Assembly: GCA_000171835.1 (NCBI GenBank) | Contig: ABHC01000011.1 | Span: forward strand, 124,001-188,000 | Source: an alpha proteobacterium BAL199 | Lineage (GTDB): Bacteria; Pseudomonadota; Alphaproteobacteria; Thalassobaculales; Thalassobaculaceae | Direction of reading: 5' to 3' | Length of the DNA: 64,000 nt | Part shown: one piece after another, positions 51,304-60,563 of the stretch | Layout: the number at the start of each line of letters is the position of its first letter | How positions within the stretch are numbered: position 1 is the first letter of the stretch | Translations under genes and position numbers: made by a program | The notes under the pieces: generated by a model | The model's database searches: none | Told to the model about the DNA's origin: nothing | What the model saw: only the letters and a program-made list of their open reading frames with translations

Positions 51304-53136
51304 TCACGCTTGGTTTGCCTTGCTTTCGGGCGCTTCGTCGTCGAACGCGATCGTGTCGGCGTCGTCCAGTGCCTCGTCGTCCGGATCGGCACTGGCCTGG
51401 GGCGGAGGCGCCGTCACTTCTTCAATGCGTGCCCCCGGGAACAGTTCAAGCACTTTGGAGACCACCGGGTGCTCGGCCAGCTTGGCGAAGTGCTCGGCCT
51501 TGGCCGTCACCGCCTGTTCGCGCAGGGTTGCTTCACCATCCTCGCGCGAGATCCGGACATCCCAGGGCTGGCCGGTCCAGCGGCCGAGATGGGCCGCGAT
51601 CTGAGCAGCGAACCGTGGATCGGTACCGTTCTGCGGGCGAATGTCGATCCGGCCCGGCGCGTAGGACACGCAATGCACCGACCCGGAGAGTTGTGCCGAC
51701 AGAACCGGTTCGCCGCGCGCGTGAAACAACTCGGCGAGTGCCTTGAACGTCGCCGGGACCTCGGCGCGGGCATCTTCAGGTTCTTGTGCATCGGCTGGTG
51801 GCGGGCCGTCCATGACATACGACGGCGAACCGTCCGGCTCGGCCGGCGGTGATGCGGCCGCAACGGGCAGCGTCGATGTTGTTGCCGTGGCTGCGTTTGT
51901 AACGGCCGGCGCCGCGGCGCCGGTCGCGACCGCTCCGGATCCGTCTGTCAGGAACCGGATCAGATCGGCCGGGTCCGGCAGGTCGGCGGCATAGCCGAGG
52001 CGGATCAGCACCATCTCGGCGGCGGCGACCGGCGCCGTTGCGTTCTGAACCTCACCCAGCCCCTTGGACAGCATCTGCCAGGAACGGGTCAGAGCGGGCA
52101 CCGGCAGGGTCTCCGCCAGCTTGCGGCCGCGATCGCGTTCAGCCTCGCCAAGATCGTTGGCACCGGAAGCCTTCGGCGCCGCCTTCATGCGGGTGATGGC
52201 GTGGGTCAACTCCATCAGGTCCTGGATGACCACCACCGGATCGGCGCCGCCGTCATACAGCATCCGCAGCACGTCGAGCGCTTCGGAGATCCGGCCGGCC
52301 ATCACCGCCTCGAACAGGTCGTAGACCCTCTCGCGGTCGACCAGGCCGAGCATGTCGCGGACCTGGACGGCGGTGACCGGCCCGGTGGCCAGTGCCATCG
52401 CCTGGTCGAGGATCGACAGTCCGTCGCGGGCCGAGCCGTCGGCCGCGCGCGCGATCATCCGCAGCGCCTCGGCTTCGGCCTCCACGGCTTCGGCGGCGCA
52501 GACCTTCTCGAACAGCTCGCTCAGGACCGCCACGTCGATGCGGCGCAGGTCGAAGCGCTGGCAGCGCGACAGCACCGTGATCGGGACTTTTCGGATCTCG
52601 GTGGTCGCGAAGATGAACTTCACGTGCTCGGGCGGTTCCTCCAGTGTCTTCAGCAGCGCGTTGAAGGCGTTGCGGGTCAGCATGTGGACCTCGTCCACGA
52701 TGTAGACCTTGTAGCGCGCCGATACCGGCCGGTAGCGGACGCTCTCGATGATCTCGCGGATGTCGTCGACGCCGGTGCGCGATGCCGCGTCCATCTCCAG
52801 CACGTCGACGTGACGGTCGCCGGCGATCGCCACGCAGTTGTCGCAGGTCCCGCACGGCGTCATGGTCGGACCGCCGGTGCCGTCCGGCCCGATGCAGTTC
52901 AGGCCCTTGGCAACGATGCGGGCGGTCGTGGTCTTGCCGACCCCGCGCACGCCTGTCAGTACGAAGGCGTGGTGGATGCGATTTTGCGCAAACGCATTGC
53001 GCAGGGTGCGGACCAGGGTCTCCTGGCCGACCAGATCCTCGAAGGTCTGCGGACGGTATTTGCGCGCCAGGACCCGGTATTCGGTCGCTGGAGCAGGGGC
53101 GCCGGTGACGGCGTCGTCGGAAGAGACATCGGTCAT
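51304..53136 (-). CDS. dnaX: DNA polymerase III subunits gamma/tau
   Basis: 610 residues from ATG 53136 (MTDVSSDDAV). AAA+ motifs: YRPQTFEDLVGQETLVRTLRNAF, GVRGVGKTTTARIVAKGLNC (Walker A), a zinc module CGTCDNCVAI, YIVDEVHMLTRNAFNALLKTLEEPPEHVKFIFATTEIRKVP (Walker B and SRC region). An Ala/Pro-rich linker and a tau-like C-terminal domain follow. Clamp-loader ATPase. No obvious slippery run for a gamma-producing frameshift was noticed. Confidence 0.96.
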   Translation of the reverse strand: MTDVSSDDAVTGAPAPATEYRVLARKYRPQTFEDLVGQETLVRTLRNAFAQNRIHHAFVLTGVRGVGKTTTARIVAKGLNCIGPDGTGGPTMTPCGTCDNCVAIAGDRHVDVLEMDAASRTGVDDIREIIESVRYRPVSARYKVYIVDEVHMLTRNAFNALLKTLEEPPEHVKFIFATTEIRKVPITVLSRCQRFDLRRIDVAVLSELFEKVCAAEAVEAEAEALRMIARAADGSARDGLSILDQAMALATGPVTAVQVRDMLGLVDRERVYDLFEAVMAGRISEALDVLRMLYDGGADPVVVIQDLMELTHAITRMKAAPKASGANDLGEAERDRGRKLAETLPVPALTRSWQMLSKGLGEVQNATAPVAAAEMVLIRLGYAADLPDPADLIRFLTDGSGAVATGAAAPAVTNAATATTSTLPVAAASPPAEPDGSPSYVMDGPPPADAQEPEDARAEVPATFKALAELFHARGEPVLSAQLSGSVHCVSYAPGRIDIRPQNGTDPRFAAQIAAHLGRWTGQPWDVRISREDGEATLREQAVTAKAEHFAKLAEHPVVSKVLELFPGARIEEVTAPPPQASADPDDEALDDADTIAFDDEAPESKANQA

Positions 53137-53185
53137 GCGGTGATCATACGGCGCCGCGGCCGGCCATGAAACCGACGATAAGGGA

Positions 53186-53283
53186 GTAAGGTGGAAGACC
53201 GGCAGCGACCCGGACCGAAACTCGTTACGGCTGCTTCCTTCCGGACCTGACCGAATTGGCGAGGAGCCCGTCCGCGCCAGCCT
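53186..53283 (-). ncRNA. ffs: Signal recognition particle RNA (4.5S, small type)
   Basis: The minus strand contains GGTCAGGTCCGGAAGGAAGC followed by AGCCGTAACGAG. This is the invariant SRP RNA helix-8 loop with the GGAA tetraloop and the asymmetric loop that binds Ffh. Flanking strands (CGGACGGGCTCCTCGCC on one side, GGTCCGGGTCGCTGCCGGTC on the other) can pair to extend the hairpin. The size of about 95-100 nt fits the small bacterial type, and the position upstream of dnaX is its usual neighbourhood. Exact ends are approximate. Confidence 0.9.
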
Positions 53284-53407
53284 TCCGATGCGGGATATAG
53301 GATGGGCGGGTGGGGCAGCGCAAGGGCGGGCTGCGATTGCGATGCCGGCTTGTGCACGGGTCCGCAGGTCCCTAGCTTCGCCGGAACAGGTGGCAATGGA
53401 GATCCCG

Positions 53408-54031
53408 ATGAACGTCCGCGATATCCTGAAGGCCGGCCCGGTGATCCCGGTCGTGACCATCGACGATGCGGCGCAGGCGCCGGGCCTTGCCAAGGCACTG
53501 ATGGCCGGCGGCATCCGGGTGATCGAGATCACCCTGCGCACCCCGGCGGCGCTCGATGCGGTGCGGGCGATCCGCGAACAGGTTCCGGACATGATCGTCG
53601 GGATCGGGACGTTGCTGGATGCCGAGCAGGTGGCGGCGGCGGTCGAGGCTGGCGCGGTGTTTGCGGTATCGCCCGGCTTCGACCAGGCGCTGGTTGCCCA
53701 GGTGGCGGCGGCCGGCCTCGCCTATCTTCCGGGCATCCAGACGGTGTCGGAGGCGATGGCGGCACGCCGGGCCGGGCTGGACACCCTGAAGTTCTTCCCG
53801 GCCAAGGCGGCCGGCGGTACTTACGGCCTGGACCAGATCCGTCCGGTCCTTCCTGACATCGCGTTCTGCCCGACCGGCGGAATCGGCGCCGAAGATGCGC
53901 CGGCCTACCTCGCCCTGCCGAACGTTCTGTGCGTCGGCGGCAGCTTCCCGGCTCCGGCGGACGCGATTCGCGACGGCGATTGGGCACGGATCGAGGATTT
54001 GGCGCGCAGGGCGGCTGCGCTTCGTGGTTAG
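53408..54031 (+). CDS. eda: 2-dehydro-3-deoxy-phosphogluconate aldolase
   Basis: 207 residues from ATG 53408, preceded by GGAG; an ATG 12 bp upstream is possible. Class I aldolase motifs: GGIRVIEITLRTPAALDAVRAI with the catalytic Glu, and DTLKFFPAKAAGGTYGLDQIRPVLPDIAFCPTGGI with the Schiff-base Lys in FFPAKAAGG. It cleaves KDPG to pyruvate and glyceraldehyde-3-phosphate in the Entner-Doudoroff pathway; related KDPGal aldolases cannot be excluded. Confidence 0.9.
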   Translation: MNVRDILKAGPVIPVVTIDDAAQAPGLAKALMAGGIRVIEITLRTPAALDAVRAIREQVPDMIVGIGTLLDAEQVAAAVEAGAVFAVSPGFDQALVAQVAAAGLAYLPGIQTVSEAMAARRAGLDTLKFFPAKAAGGTYGLDQIRPVLPDIAFCPTGGIGAEDAPAYLALPNVLCVGGSFPAPADAIRDGDWARIEDLARRAAALRG

Positions 54032-54118
54032 AAATGATGTTCGCTGTTTGTTCTTGAAATTGTGATCGCGACCAAACTATCGTGCCGCTCATGCTTTCCG
54101 AGCGAATGGAGTCCGGCC

Positions 54119-54751
54119 ATGGCCGACGGTTCTGAACTGATCCTGTATCACGCGGCACCATCGCGATCGTCGATCGCCCACTGGATGCTCGAAGAGGTCG
54201 GTCGGCCCTACGAGATGCGGATTCTCGACCTGAAGAAACAGGAAAATCGCACCCCGGAGTATCTGGCAGTCAACCCGATGGGCAAGGTGCCGGCGCTGGT
54301 CCACGGCGGGACCGTGATCACCGAGTCGGCAGCGATCTGCTGCCATCTCGCCGATGCGTTCACGGAAGCCCGGTTGAACTTCCCGGTCGGCGATCCGCGG
54401 CGCGGGCCCTACCTGAAGTGGCTGTTCTTCGGACCGAGTTGCATCGAGCCGGCGATGATCGACCGGATGATGCAGCGTGAGACTGGGCCGCGCTCGGCGG
54501 TTGGCTACGGCGACTATGACACCACCATGGGGGTGGTCGCCGACGCCTTGCGGCTGGGGCCCTACCTGTTCGGCGAGACGTTCACCGCCGCCGACGTGGT
54601 GATCGGCTCCACCCTGCGCTGGGGGATGCTGTTCGAGCTGATTCCCGACCGCGAGGAGTTCAAGTCCTATGTCGCGCGTCTCGGCGAGCGGCCGGCCTTG
54701 AAGCGATCGCAGGCGACTGATGCCGAGTTGGCCCCGCCACCGGCCAGCTGA
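54119..54751 (+). CDS. Glutathione S-transferase family protein
   Basis: 210 residues. The thioredoxin-like N-terminal domain reads LILYHAAPSRSSIAHWMLEEVGRPYEMRILDLKKQENRTPEYLAVNPMGKVPALVHGGTVITESAAICCHLAD, with the ES glutathione-binding pair. The helical C-terminal domain has TFTAADVVIGSTLRW. The ATG at 54119 is preferred over an upstream ATG because the family alignment starts near SELILYHA. Confidence 0.9.
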   Translation: MADGSELILYHAAPSRSSIAHWMLEEVGRPYEMRILDLKKQENRTPEYLAVNPMGKVPALVHGGTVITESAAICCHLADAFTEARLNFPVGDPRRGPYLKWLFFGPSCIEPAMIDRMMQRETGPRSAVGYGDYDTTMGVVADALRLGPYLFGETFTAADVVIGSTLRWGMLFELIPDREEFKSYVARLGERPALKRSQATDAELAPPPAS

Positions 54752-54760
54752 GATCGCCGG

Positions 54761-55717
54761 TCATCCGGAGGCAGCTTCGGCGCGGGACTTCAGAAAGCTG
54801 TTCACGTCGTCGCGGTTCGGCGCGCCCAAGCGACCGCCGAACCGCGTGACCTTCACGGCAGCGGCGGCTGATGCAAAATGCATGGCATCGCCGACGGGCT
54901 GGCCTTCGGCGACGCCGAGGGCATAGGCGCCGTGGAAGACATCGCCGGCCGACAGCGTGTCGACGGCGTCGACCGGGAAACCGGCCTGCCGCTGCCGCAC
55001 CCCGTCGGCAATCCACTCGACCCCGGCCGCACCGAGGGTGACGGCGACCACCTTCGCTCTGGGGAGCGTCGCCGCCAGCGCTTCGAGATCGCCCGACGAC
55101 TGCAGTAGGGCAAGGCCAGGCTCCGAGCACACTACGTGATCGGCCCGTGCCGCGAGGTCGCGCAGCACCGCCGGATCGGCAACGTCGGCATCCAGGATCG
55201 CCGGCACCCGCGCGGCAAACGCGGCTTCCAGCGCAGCGGCGGCGCCCGTCGGCCAGCGCGTATCGACCAGGACCGCTCCCGCCCCGGTGAGCGTATCGAG
55301 CGGCAGCCAGCCCGGGTCGTGGGAGAGTTCCGGGTCGTAGAACGGGACGATGAGGCGTTCGCCTGCCGCGTCGACGATGATGGTGGAGATCGCTGTGCGA
55401 CGACCCGCCTCGACGCGGACCGCCGAGACGTCGACGCCCTCACCGGCAAGGTCGGCGCGCCAGCGCCGTCCGGCATCGTCGTCGCCGATCCGCGCCCAGA
55501 TCCCGGCACGGCCGCCCAGCCGGGCGATCGAAGCTGCCGCTGCCGACGCCATGCCGGCACCGAACACCGCGCAGGCGTCGGCCAGCACCTTGCCGTGCGG
55601 CGGAATCGCCGGCACCCGCAGCACCGTGTCGAGCGTCGCCGCGCCCAGGCATTGCACGTAGGGAGCCGCCCGGGCCGGTTGCGTTCCGGTGCCCTGCATT
55701 GTCGTCGTGTCGGCCAT
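54761..55717 (-). CDS. PfkB-family carbohydrate kinase
   Basis: 318 residues. Ribokinase-fold landmarks: VQCLGAATLDTVLRVPAIPPHGKVLA at the N-terminus, a central GRRTAISTIIVDAAGERLIVPFYDPEL, and AVDTLSAGDVFHGAYALGVAEG, the family's DTxxAGDxFxG with the catalytic Asp (here SAGD rather than GAGD). The substrate is not predictable; the nearby KDPG aldolase would fit a sugar-acid kinase but lies on the other strand. Confidence 0.85.
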   Translation of the reverse strand: MADTTTMQGTGTQPARAAPYVQCLGAATLDTVLRVPAIPPHGKVLADACAVFGAGMASAAAASIARLGGRAGIWARIGDDDAGRRWRADLAGEGVDVSAVRVEAGRRTAISTIIVDAAGERLIVPFYDPELSHDPGWLPLDTLTGAGAVLVDTRWPTGAAAALEAAFAARVPAILDADVADPAVLRDLAARADHVVCSEPGLALLQSSGDLEALAATLPRAKVVAVTLGAAGVEWIADGVRQRQAGFPVDAVDTLSAGDVFHGAYALGVAEGQPVGDAMHFASAAAAVKVTRFGGRLGAPNRDDVNSFLKSRAEAASG

Positions 55718-55860
55718 GCGTGAATTTCCTATGGCGCATGAGTGCGGATACGATTACCTGTGCGGATACTGCATCAGAGGACGCCCACGGGCCATGACCC
55801 AGCCGACGAGCCGAGATCAGCAACGACGACGAACCGTGCGACGACGCGCGTTCGGTTGAC

Positions 55861-55883
55861 CCCGCCCGGCTGTGCCGGAGCGG
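55861..55883. terminator. Stem-loop upstream of the GNAT gene
   Basis: CCCGC-CCGG...CCGG-GCGGG folds into a strong hairpin followed on the plus strand by CTTTGCTTT. It looks like a rho-independent terminator, but no plus-strand gene ends just before it. It could be an attenuator in the leader of the GNAT-TauE unit or the end of an unseen transcript. Confidence 0.4.
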
Positions 55884-55915
55884 GCTTTGCTTTCCCTCTC
55901 CGACAGGTAGCCCCA

Positions 55916-56479
55916 ATGTTTCAGATCCGCTCCGAAATCCCGTCCGATGGCGCCGCCGTCGAAACCCTCAATGACCTTGGCTTTGGGGTAGAGCGGCGCG
56001 GACGCACGGTCTACCGGCTGCGCCTCGGCGCGCCCACGCTCAGCTTCATCGCCGCCGATCCGGTGAGCGACCAGCCGCTGGCCACCCTGCGGTTCTGGCC
56101 GGTGATGGTCGGGCTCGATCGTCCGGCCCTGCTGCTCGGGCCGTTGGCGGTGATCCCGGAACGGCGTGGCGAAGGGCTTGGCCGCGCACTGGTCGGCCAT
56201 GGCTTGTCCGTTGCGCGTGATCGCGGCTGGCGGCTCTGCCTGGTGTCGGGCGACCGGGACTACTACCGGCCGTTCGGCTTCGAGCCGGCGGCGCCCTATG
56301 GGTTCGCGATGCCCGGCCCGATCGAGGCCGGCCGCCTGCAGGTTAAGGCGCTGACCTCCGAGGCGTTGGACACCCTGCCACGCGGCGCGACCCTGCCACT
56401 CCTGCCCTGGAGGGGGCATCGAGGAGGCAATACCGACGGGGACGACGTCGTGAGCCACCGGCGGCTGCGCGTCGGCTGA
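55916..56479 (+). CDS. GNAT-family N-acetyltransferase
   Basis: 187 residues from ATG 55916: FQIRSEIPSDGAAVETLNDLGFG, LGPLAVIPERRGEGLGRALVGHGLSVARDRGWRLCLVSGDRDYYRPFGFEPA. The RRGEGLGRAL segment is the acetyl-CoA pyrophosphate-binding motif. The DxxYYxxFGF ending matches YhbS-like acetyltransferases. Substrate unknown. Confidence 0.87.
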   Translation: MFQIRSEIPSDGAAVETLNDLGFGVERRGRTVYRLRLGAPTLSFIAADPVSDQPLATLRFWPVMVGLDRPALLLGPLAVIPERRGEGLGRALVGHGLSVARDRGWRLCLVSGDRDYYRPFGFEPAAPYGFAMPGPIEAGRLQVKALTSEALDTLPRGATLPLLPWRGHRGGNTDGDDVVSHRRLRVG

Positions 56480-56493
56480 CGGCCGGCGTCGGT

Positions 56494-57240
56494 ATGCTGT
56501 TTGGATGGACTCTAGAAATATGGGTCCTCGCCGCAGTCGCGTCCCTGGTGGCGGGCGTGATGCGCGGCTTTACCGGGTTCGGCTTCGCGTTGATCCTGGT
56601 GACCGCGGTCACGGTGCTGGCGCCGCCATCCGACATCGTGCCGGTCTCGTTGCTGCTCGACATCTTTGCCGGCATCCGGATGCTGCCGCATGTTCATGCC
56701 GACATCGACCGGCGCGGCAGCGTGCTGATGGTGCTGGGTGCGCTGCCGGCGATCCCCCTGGGCGCCCTGGCGCTGTCGGCGCTCAGCGACGACGCCATGC
56801 GGCTCGGGATCGGTGTGGCGGTGCTGATTGCGACCCTGGCGATTGCCGCCGGCATCGGGCTCAAGCGGGTGCCCGGCACCGGCCTGAAGCTGGCGACTGG
56901 TGCGACCATGGGCCTGTTGTCTGGGGCCGCCGGCATCCCCGGTCCTCCGGTCATCCTGCTCTACCTGTCGTCTCCGCTGCCGGTCGCGACGCTGCGGGCA
57001 ACTGCGGTGGCAGTGTTTCTGGTGACGGATCTGGTCTCGGTGGTGGTGATGGGTTTCTACGGCCTGATCACCGCGCACCTGCTGCTCCACTGCCTGATCC
57101 TGATACCGATCGTGGAGGGCGCGGTGTTGCTGGGCCGCCGGCTGTACGGCCGCGCCGATCCGGCGACCGTAAAGCGCGCGGCGCTGGTTCTGCTCGGCAC
57201 GTTGGCGGTTGTGGTGATCGGCCGATCTGTTCTGGGTTGA
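56494..57240 (+). CDS. TauE/SafE-family permease (putative sulfite/anion exporter)
   Basis: 248 residues with about seven to eight helices. The family pattern is seen in LVAGVMRGFTGFGFALILVTAVTVLAPP at the N-terminus and its inverted repeat KLATGATMGLLSGAAGIPGPPVILLYLSS in the second half. Members move sulfite, sulfoacetate or other organosulfur anions. It starts 14 bp after the GNAT gene. Confidence 0.87.
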   Translation: MLFGWTLEIWVLAAVASLVAGVMRGFTGFGFALILVTAVTVLAPPSDIVPVSLLLDIFAGIRMLPHVHADIDRRGSVLMVLGALPAIPLGALALSALSDDAMRLGIGVAVLIATLAIAAGIGLKRVPGTGLKLATGATMGLLSGAAGIPGPPVILLYLSSPLPVATLRATAVAVFLVTDLVSVVVMGFYGLITAHLLLHCLILIPIVEGAVLLGRRLYGRADPATVKRAALVLLGTLAVVVIGRSVLG

Positions 57241-57276
57241 TCGGCCGACCACAACGCGCAGACCTGATGCCGCCGA

Positions 57277-58230
57277 TCAGTTGTGCTTGTGCTCCTTGCC
57301 GGCATCCATGGCGCCGGCGGCACCGATCGACACATCGACCTCGACAGTGCCAGCATGCTCGAAGGTCAGGGTCAGCGGGAACGACTCCCCCTCCACCAGC
57401 GGTTTGGCCAAGCCCATCATCATGATGTGGTGGCCACCGGGTGCCAGCGTCACTGACTCTCCGGCGGGAACGTCGAGCGCTTCGAGTGGCCGCATCTTCA
57501 TCACCCCGTCCTCCGTCAGGTTGGTGTGCAGCTCCACTCGCCTGGCGGCCGATGACGAGACCGCGAGCAGCCGGTCGGCGTGGCTGCCGGCATTGGTGAC
57601 GGTCAGATAGGCGGCGCCGGTCTTGACCGGGCCGGCGGAAGCGCGGGCCCAGGCGTGCCCGACCTCGATCGGACCTTGGGCGTGGCCGGCGTGAGCGTGG
57701 CCGTGATGGCCGGACTCAGCCGCTGCGGCGATGGTCACGATCGGGGCGGGATGCGCGAGCGAATGCGGGTCCTGGCCGGCTGCGGGTACTTCGACCCAGG
57801 CGACCCTGCCGGCGTCGCACTCCTGCACCGCCGGAAACGCCAGGACGTGGCCAGCCGGAAAGTCCGTGATGTGGCCGCGGAACACGAACTCGTCGTAGAA
57901 CTCGTCCGGCAGGTTGCCGCCGGACCAGACCACTTTCTTCACGCCGGACGAGGTCGGCGTGCCGTAGTAGTCGTAGGTTTTGGCGTAGTCGCCTTTGACG
58001 GTGGTCAACTGCCAGCCGGCCTTGGGCATCGGCTTGACGGCGATCACGCCCTCGGGAATCGCGATGCGAACGGTTCGGGTCGCGGCACCGTCGCAGCCGT
58101 GGGGCACCCGCAGGACCGCCTTGTAAATGGCGTTGGCGCCGGCTTTGCCGGTTTCAAGCGAGGCGTGGGCGTTCGCGAGCGTCGGAATTGCCGCGCACAG
58201 GGCGGCGGCCATAAAGGCATAAGCTTTCAC
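57277..58230 (-). CDS. YcnI-like (DUF1775) domain fused to a PCuAC copper chaperone domain
   Basis: 317 residues with a signal peptide (KAYAFMAAALCAAIPTLANAHAS). Residues about 20-150 are YcnI/DUF1775-like: HASLETGKAGANAIYKAVLRVPHGCDGAATRTVRIAIPEGV, the N-terminal His being the expected copper ligand after cleavage. A His-rich linker (HHGHAHAGHAQG) leads to a PCuAC domain with GAAYLTVTNAG, RVELHTNLTEDGVMKMRPLE and PGGHHIMMMGLAKPL, the Met/His copper(I) site. A His-containing tail (KEHKHN) ends the protein. Probably periplasmic copper delivery to oxidases. Confidence 0.9.
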   Translation of the reverse strand: MKAYAFMAAALCAAIPTLANAHASLETGKAGANAIYKAVLRVPHGCDGAATRTVRIAIPEGVIAVKPMPKAGWQLTTVKGDYAKTYDYYGTPTSSGVKKVVWSGGNLPDEFYDEFVFRGHITDFPAGHVLAFPAVQECDAGRVAWVEVPAAGQDPHSLAHPAPIVTIAAAAESGHHGHAHAGHAQGPIEVGHAWARASAGPVKTGAAYLTVTNAGSHADRLLAVSSSAARRVELHTNLTEDGVMKMRPLEALDVPAGESVTLAPGGHHIMMMGLAKPLVEGESFPLTLTFEHAGTVEVDVSIGAAGAMDAGKEHKHN

Positions 58231-58292
58231 GGGATGTCTCCGTCGTGATCGGGTGAAACGTCGCTGATCGGGACGGCGCCGGGTGGCGCGCG

Positions 58293-58727
58293 TCAGACGA
58301 TCGGCGGCGGGGCCCGGGGACGGACCTCCGTGAAGTGGTTCGCGGAGCGGCCGGCGCTGTCGGTTTCAAGCCAGTCTGCCTGAGCCGTTTGCGACGGCGG
58401 ATCGAGGGTCCAAGTGCCGGACGGCGCCAGGGTCGGGGCACTTCCGCCACCCAGACAGAACGGGCACTTCGGGGCCACCCGCTCGGACGTGCCGCCGGAG
58501 GTGTCGTCCCCATCGCGATAGGCGATCCGAACCAGTCCGTCCGGCGTGCAGAGTTCGGCGAGCTGGGCCAGTGCGGAACGGTCGCCGGCTACGGCTGCCG
58601 GGCCAAACGCCGCCGCAAGGGTACCGAGAAGAATCTGCGCCAGGATCGCATACACCGCGGCCAGCGCGGTCAGGCGGTGCCTGGGCGATCCATCAACGTA
58701 TCCCGGCGCTGTCGGACGTGTAGCCAT
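58293..58727 (-). CDS. DUF2946-like protein
   Basis: 144 residues from ATG 58727. An N-terminal TM (LTALAAVYAILAQILLGTLAAAFG) is followed by LAELCTPDGLVRIAYRDGDDTSG and a CPFC motif in VAPKCPFCLGGGSAP, then a Pro-rich C-terminus ending RPRAPPPIV. DUF2946 proteins accompany copper-handling genes and contain such a CxxC. It lies 62 bp upstream of the YcnI-PCuAC gene in the same direction, probably in one operon. Confidence 0.75.
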   Translation of the reverse strand: MATRPTAPGYVDGSPRHRLTALAAVYAILAQILLGTLAAAFGPAAVAGDRSALAQLAELCTPDGLVRIAYRDGDDTSGGTSERVAPKCPFCLGGGSAPTLAPSGTWTLDPPSQTAQADWLETDSAGRSANHFTEVRPRAPPPIV

Positions 58728-58799
58728 CGCCCGCAGCCTACCCGCGCCGGCCGTCGCGGCAAGTGTCATGGCGCCGCAGGTGGTCTGGTCCAAAAAGAA

Positions 58800-58833
58800 A
58801 GGCCGGCCCCCGAGCGTGAGTAGGGGGCCGGCC
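58800..58833 (-). terminator. Rho-independent terminator after the DUF4170 gene
   Basis: Read on the minus strand, GGGCCGGCCCCC - loop - GGGGGCCGGCC is followed by TTTCTTTTTGG. This is a long perfect GC stem with a U-rich tail. It ends the aceA-DUF4170 transcription and insulates the DUF2946 gene. Confidence 0.85.
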
Positions 58834-58854
58834 CGATCGTCGCGAGCGCTGAGA

Positions 58855-59061
58855 TCAGTTCAACGCCAATCCCTCCCGGACGATCGTGAAGCGCGCGTTG
58901 CAGATGCTGCGGGTTTCGACGGCGACGCTCTCCCAAGCTTTCTTGGCATCGTCGACGTCGCGGTAGGGGCCGAGGATCTGCTTGGTCCCATCCAGCAGCC
59001 GGTCGAAGGCGGTGGTCTCGTACTCGCCGCCGATCACCCAATAGCGTTCAGGCATGGTCAA
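58855..59061 (-). CDS. DUF4170 protein
   Basis: 68 residues: RYWVIGGEYETTAFDRLLDGTKQILGPYRDVDDAKKAWESVAVETRSICNARFTIVREG. The (R)YWVIGGEYxxTxF start and GPYxxxxxAxxxW middle are typical of DUF4170, a small alphaproteobacterial family of unknown function. The start may be the second Met (59055). It lies 21 bp downstream of isocitrate lyase and is followed by a strong terminator. Confidence 0.85.
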   Translation of the reverse strand: MTMPERYWVIGGEYETTAFDRLLDGTKQILGPYRDVDDAKKAWESVAVETRSICNARFTIVREGLALN

Positions 59062-59082
59062 TCCTCCTTTAACTCGGGCCGG

Positions 59083-60384
59083 TCATTCGGCGGCGACGTG
59101 CAGGGACGCCGCCGGCCGGAACTGGGCTTCTTCGGTTGAGTCGTGCAGGGCGGTGGTCGACGATTCGCCGCCCTTGATGGCGACCGACACCGCGTCGAAG
59201 TAGCCGGTGCCGACCTCGCGCTGGTGGCGGGTCGCGGTGTAGCCGTTGGCCTCCGAGGCGAACTCGGCATTCTGCAGCTCGGAGTAGGCGGCCATGCCGC
59301 GTTCCTTGTAGTCGCGCGCCAGCTCGAACATGCCGTGGTTCAGGCTGTGGAAGCCGGCCAGGGTCACGAACTGGAATTTGTAGCCCATGGCGCCGATCTC
59401 GCGCTGGAACCGGGCGATATCGTCCTTGTCCAGGTTGGCCGACCAGTTGAACGACGGTGAGCAGTTGTAGGCCAGCATCTGGTCCGGGAACTCCTTGCGG
59501 ATCGCCTCGGCAAAGCGGCGGGCTTGTTCCAGGTTCGGGGTCGAGGTCTCCATCCACAGCAGATCGGAGTACGGCGCGTAGGCCAGGCCGCGGACCACGC
59601 AGCGCTCGAAGCTGGTGCCGTCCTTCAGGCGGTAAAAGCCTTCAGCGGTACGTTCGCCGGTCAGGAACGGCCGGTCGCGCTCGTCGACGTCGGTGGTGAT
59701 CAGCTTGGCGCTTTCGGCGTCGGTGCGGCACACGATCAGGGTCGGCACGCCCATGACGTCAGCGGCCAGCCGAGCGGCGTTCAGATTGGCGATGTGCTGC
59801 TGCACCGGGATCAGGACCTTACCGCCCATGTGCCCGCACTTCTTCTCGGACGCCAACTGGTCCTCGTAGTGGATGCCGGCGGCGCCAGCCTCGATGTAGG
59901 CCTTGGCAAGCTCGAAGGCGTTCAGCGCGCCGCCGAAGCCGGCCTCACAGTCGGCGACGATCGGGGCGAACCAGTCGACGTCGCCCTGGCCTTCCATGGT
60001 CTGGATCTGGTCGGCGCGCGCCAGTGTGTTGTTGATGCGGCGCACCAGTTCGGGGCCGGAGTTCGCCGGGTAGAGGCTCTGGTCCGGGTACATGGCGCCG
60101 GCCACGTTGGCGTCAGCCGCGACCTGCCAGCCGGAGAGGTAGATCGCCTTCAGCCCGGCTTTCACCTGCTGCATGGCCTGATTGCCGGTCACCGCGCCGA
60201 GGGTGTTCACATAGGGCTCGGTCCTCAGCAGCTCCCACAGCCGCTCGGCGCCGCGCCGGGCCAGGGTGTGCTCGATCCGCAGGGAGCCGGACAGCCGGCG
60301 GACGTCCTCGATGGTGTAGTCGCGGCGGACGTCGGCAAAGCGGCCCGGCGTCGTACGCATTCGATCCTGGAACTCCTGGGTCAT
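59083..60384 (-). CDS. aceA: Isocitrate lyase
   Basis: 433 residues; the ATG at 60384 has a clear family N-terminus (MTQEFQDRM). It carries the active-site signature [12 protein letters not shown], with [12 protein letters not shown] and [44 protein letters not shown]. It splits isocitrate into glyoxylate and succinate, the entry to the glyoxylate shunt. A ScfR/RamB-type regulator gene diverges from it with a shared 244-bp intergenic region. Confidence 0.96.
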   Translation of the reverse strand: MTQEFQDRMRTTPGRFADVRRDYTIEDVRRLSGSLRIEHTLARRGAERLWELLRTEPYVNTLGAVTGNQAMQQVKAGLKAIYLSGWQVAADANVAGAMYPDQSLYPANSGPELVRRINNTLARADQIQTMEGQGDVDWFAPIVADCEAGFGGALNAFELAKAYIEAGAAGIHYEDQLASEKKCGHMGGKVLIPVQQHIANLNAARLAADVMGVPTLIVCRTDAESAKLITTDVDERDRPFLTGERTAEGFYRLKDGTSFERCVVRGLAYAPYSDLLWMETSTPNLEQARRFAEAIRKEFPDQMLAYNCSPSFNWSANLDKDDIARFQREIGAMGYKFQFVTLAGFHSLNHGMFELARDYKERGMAAYSELQNAEFASEANGYTATRHQREVGTGYFDAVSVAIKGGESSTTALHDSTEEAQFRPAASLHVAAE

Positions 60385-60563
60385 CGCTCGGTTCTCCTGG
60401 TTGTCGGTTCGGCGACGCACTGTTCGATATCGCGCCGCAACATGACTGTCATGTATTCACTGATGACTGGAGTTGGCCATAACCTATTGCTTGAAAACGA
60501 GTAACGCGGTCTATGAAGTAAAGTTCACGAAATGTAATTTGTCACATTTGTAAATTTCTTCGC

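Noticed and set aside
51304-53136. Programmed frameshift in dnaX giving a separate gamma subunit
   Set aside because: No A-rich slippery heptamer with a following hairpin was seen in the region between the AAA+ and tau domains.
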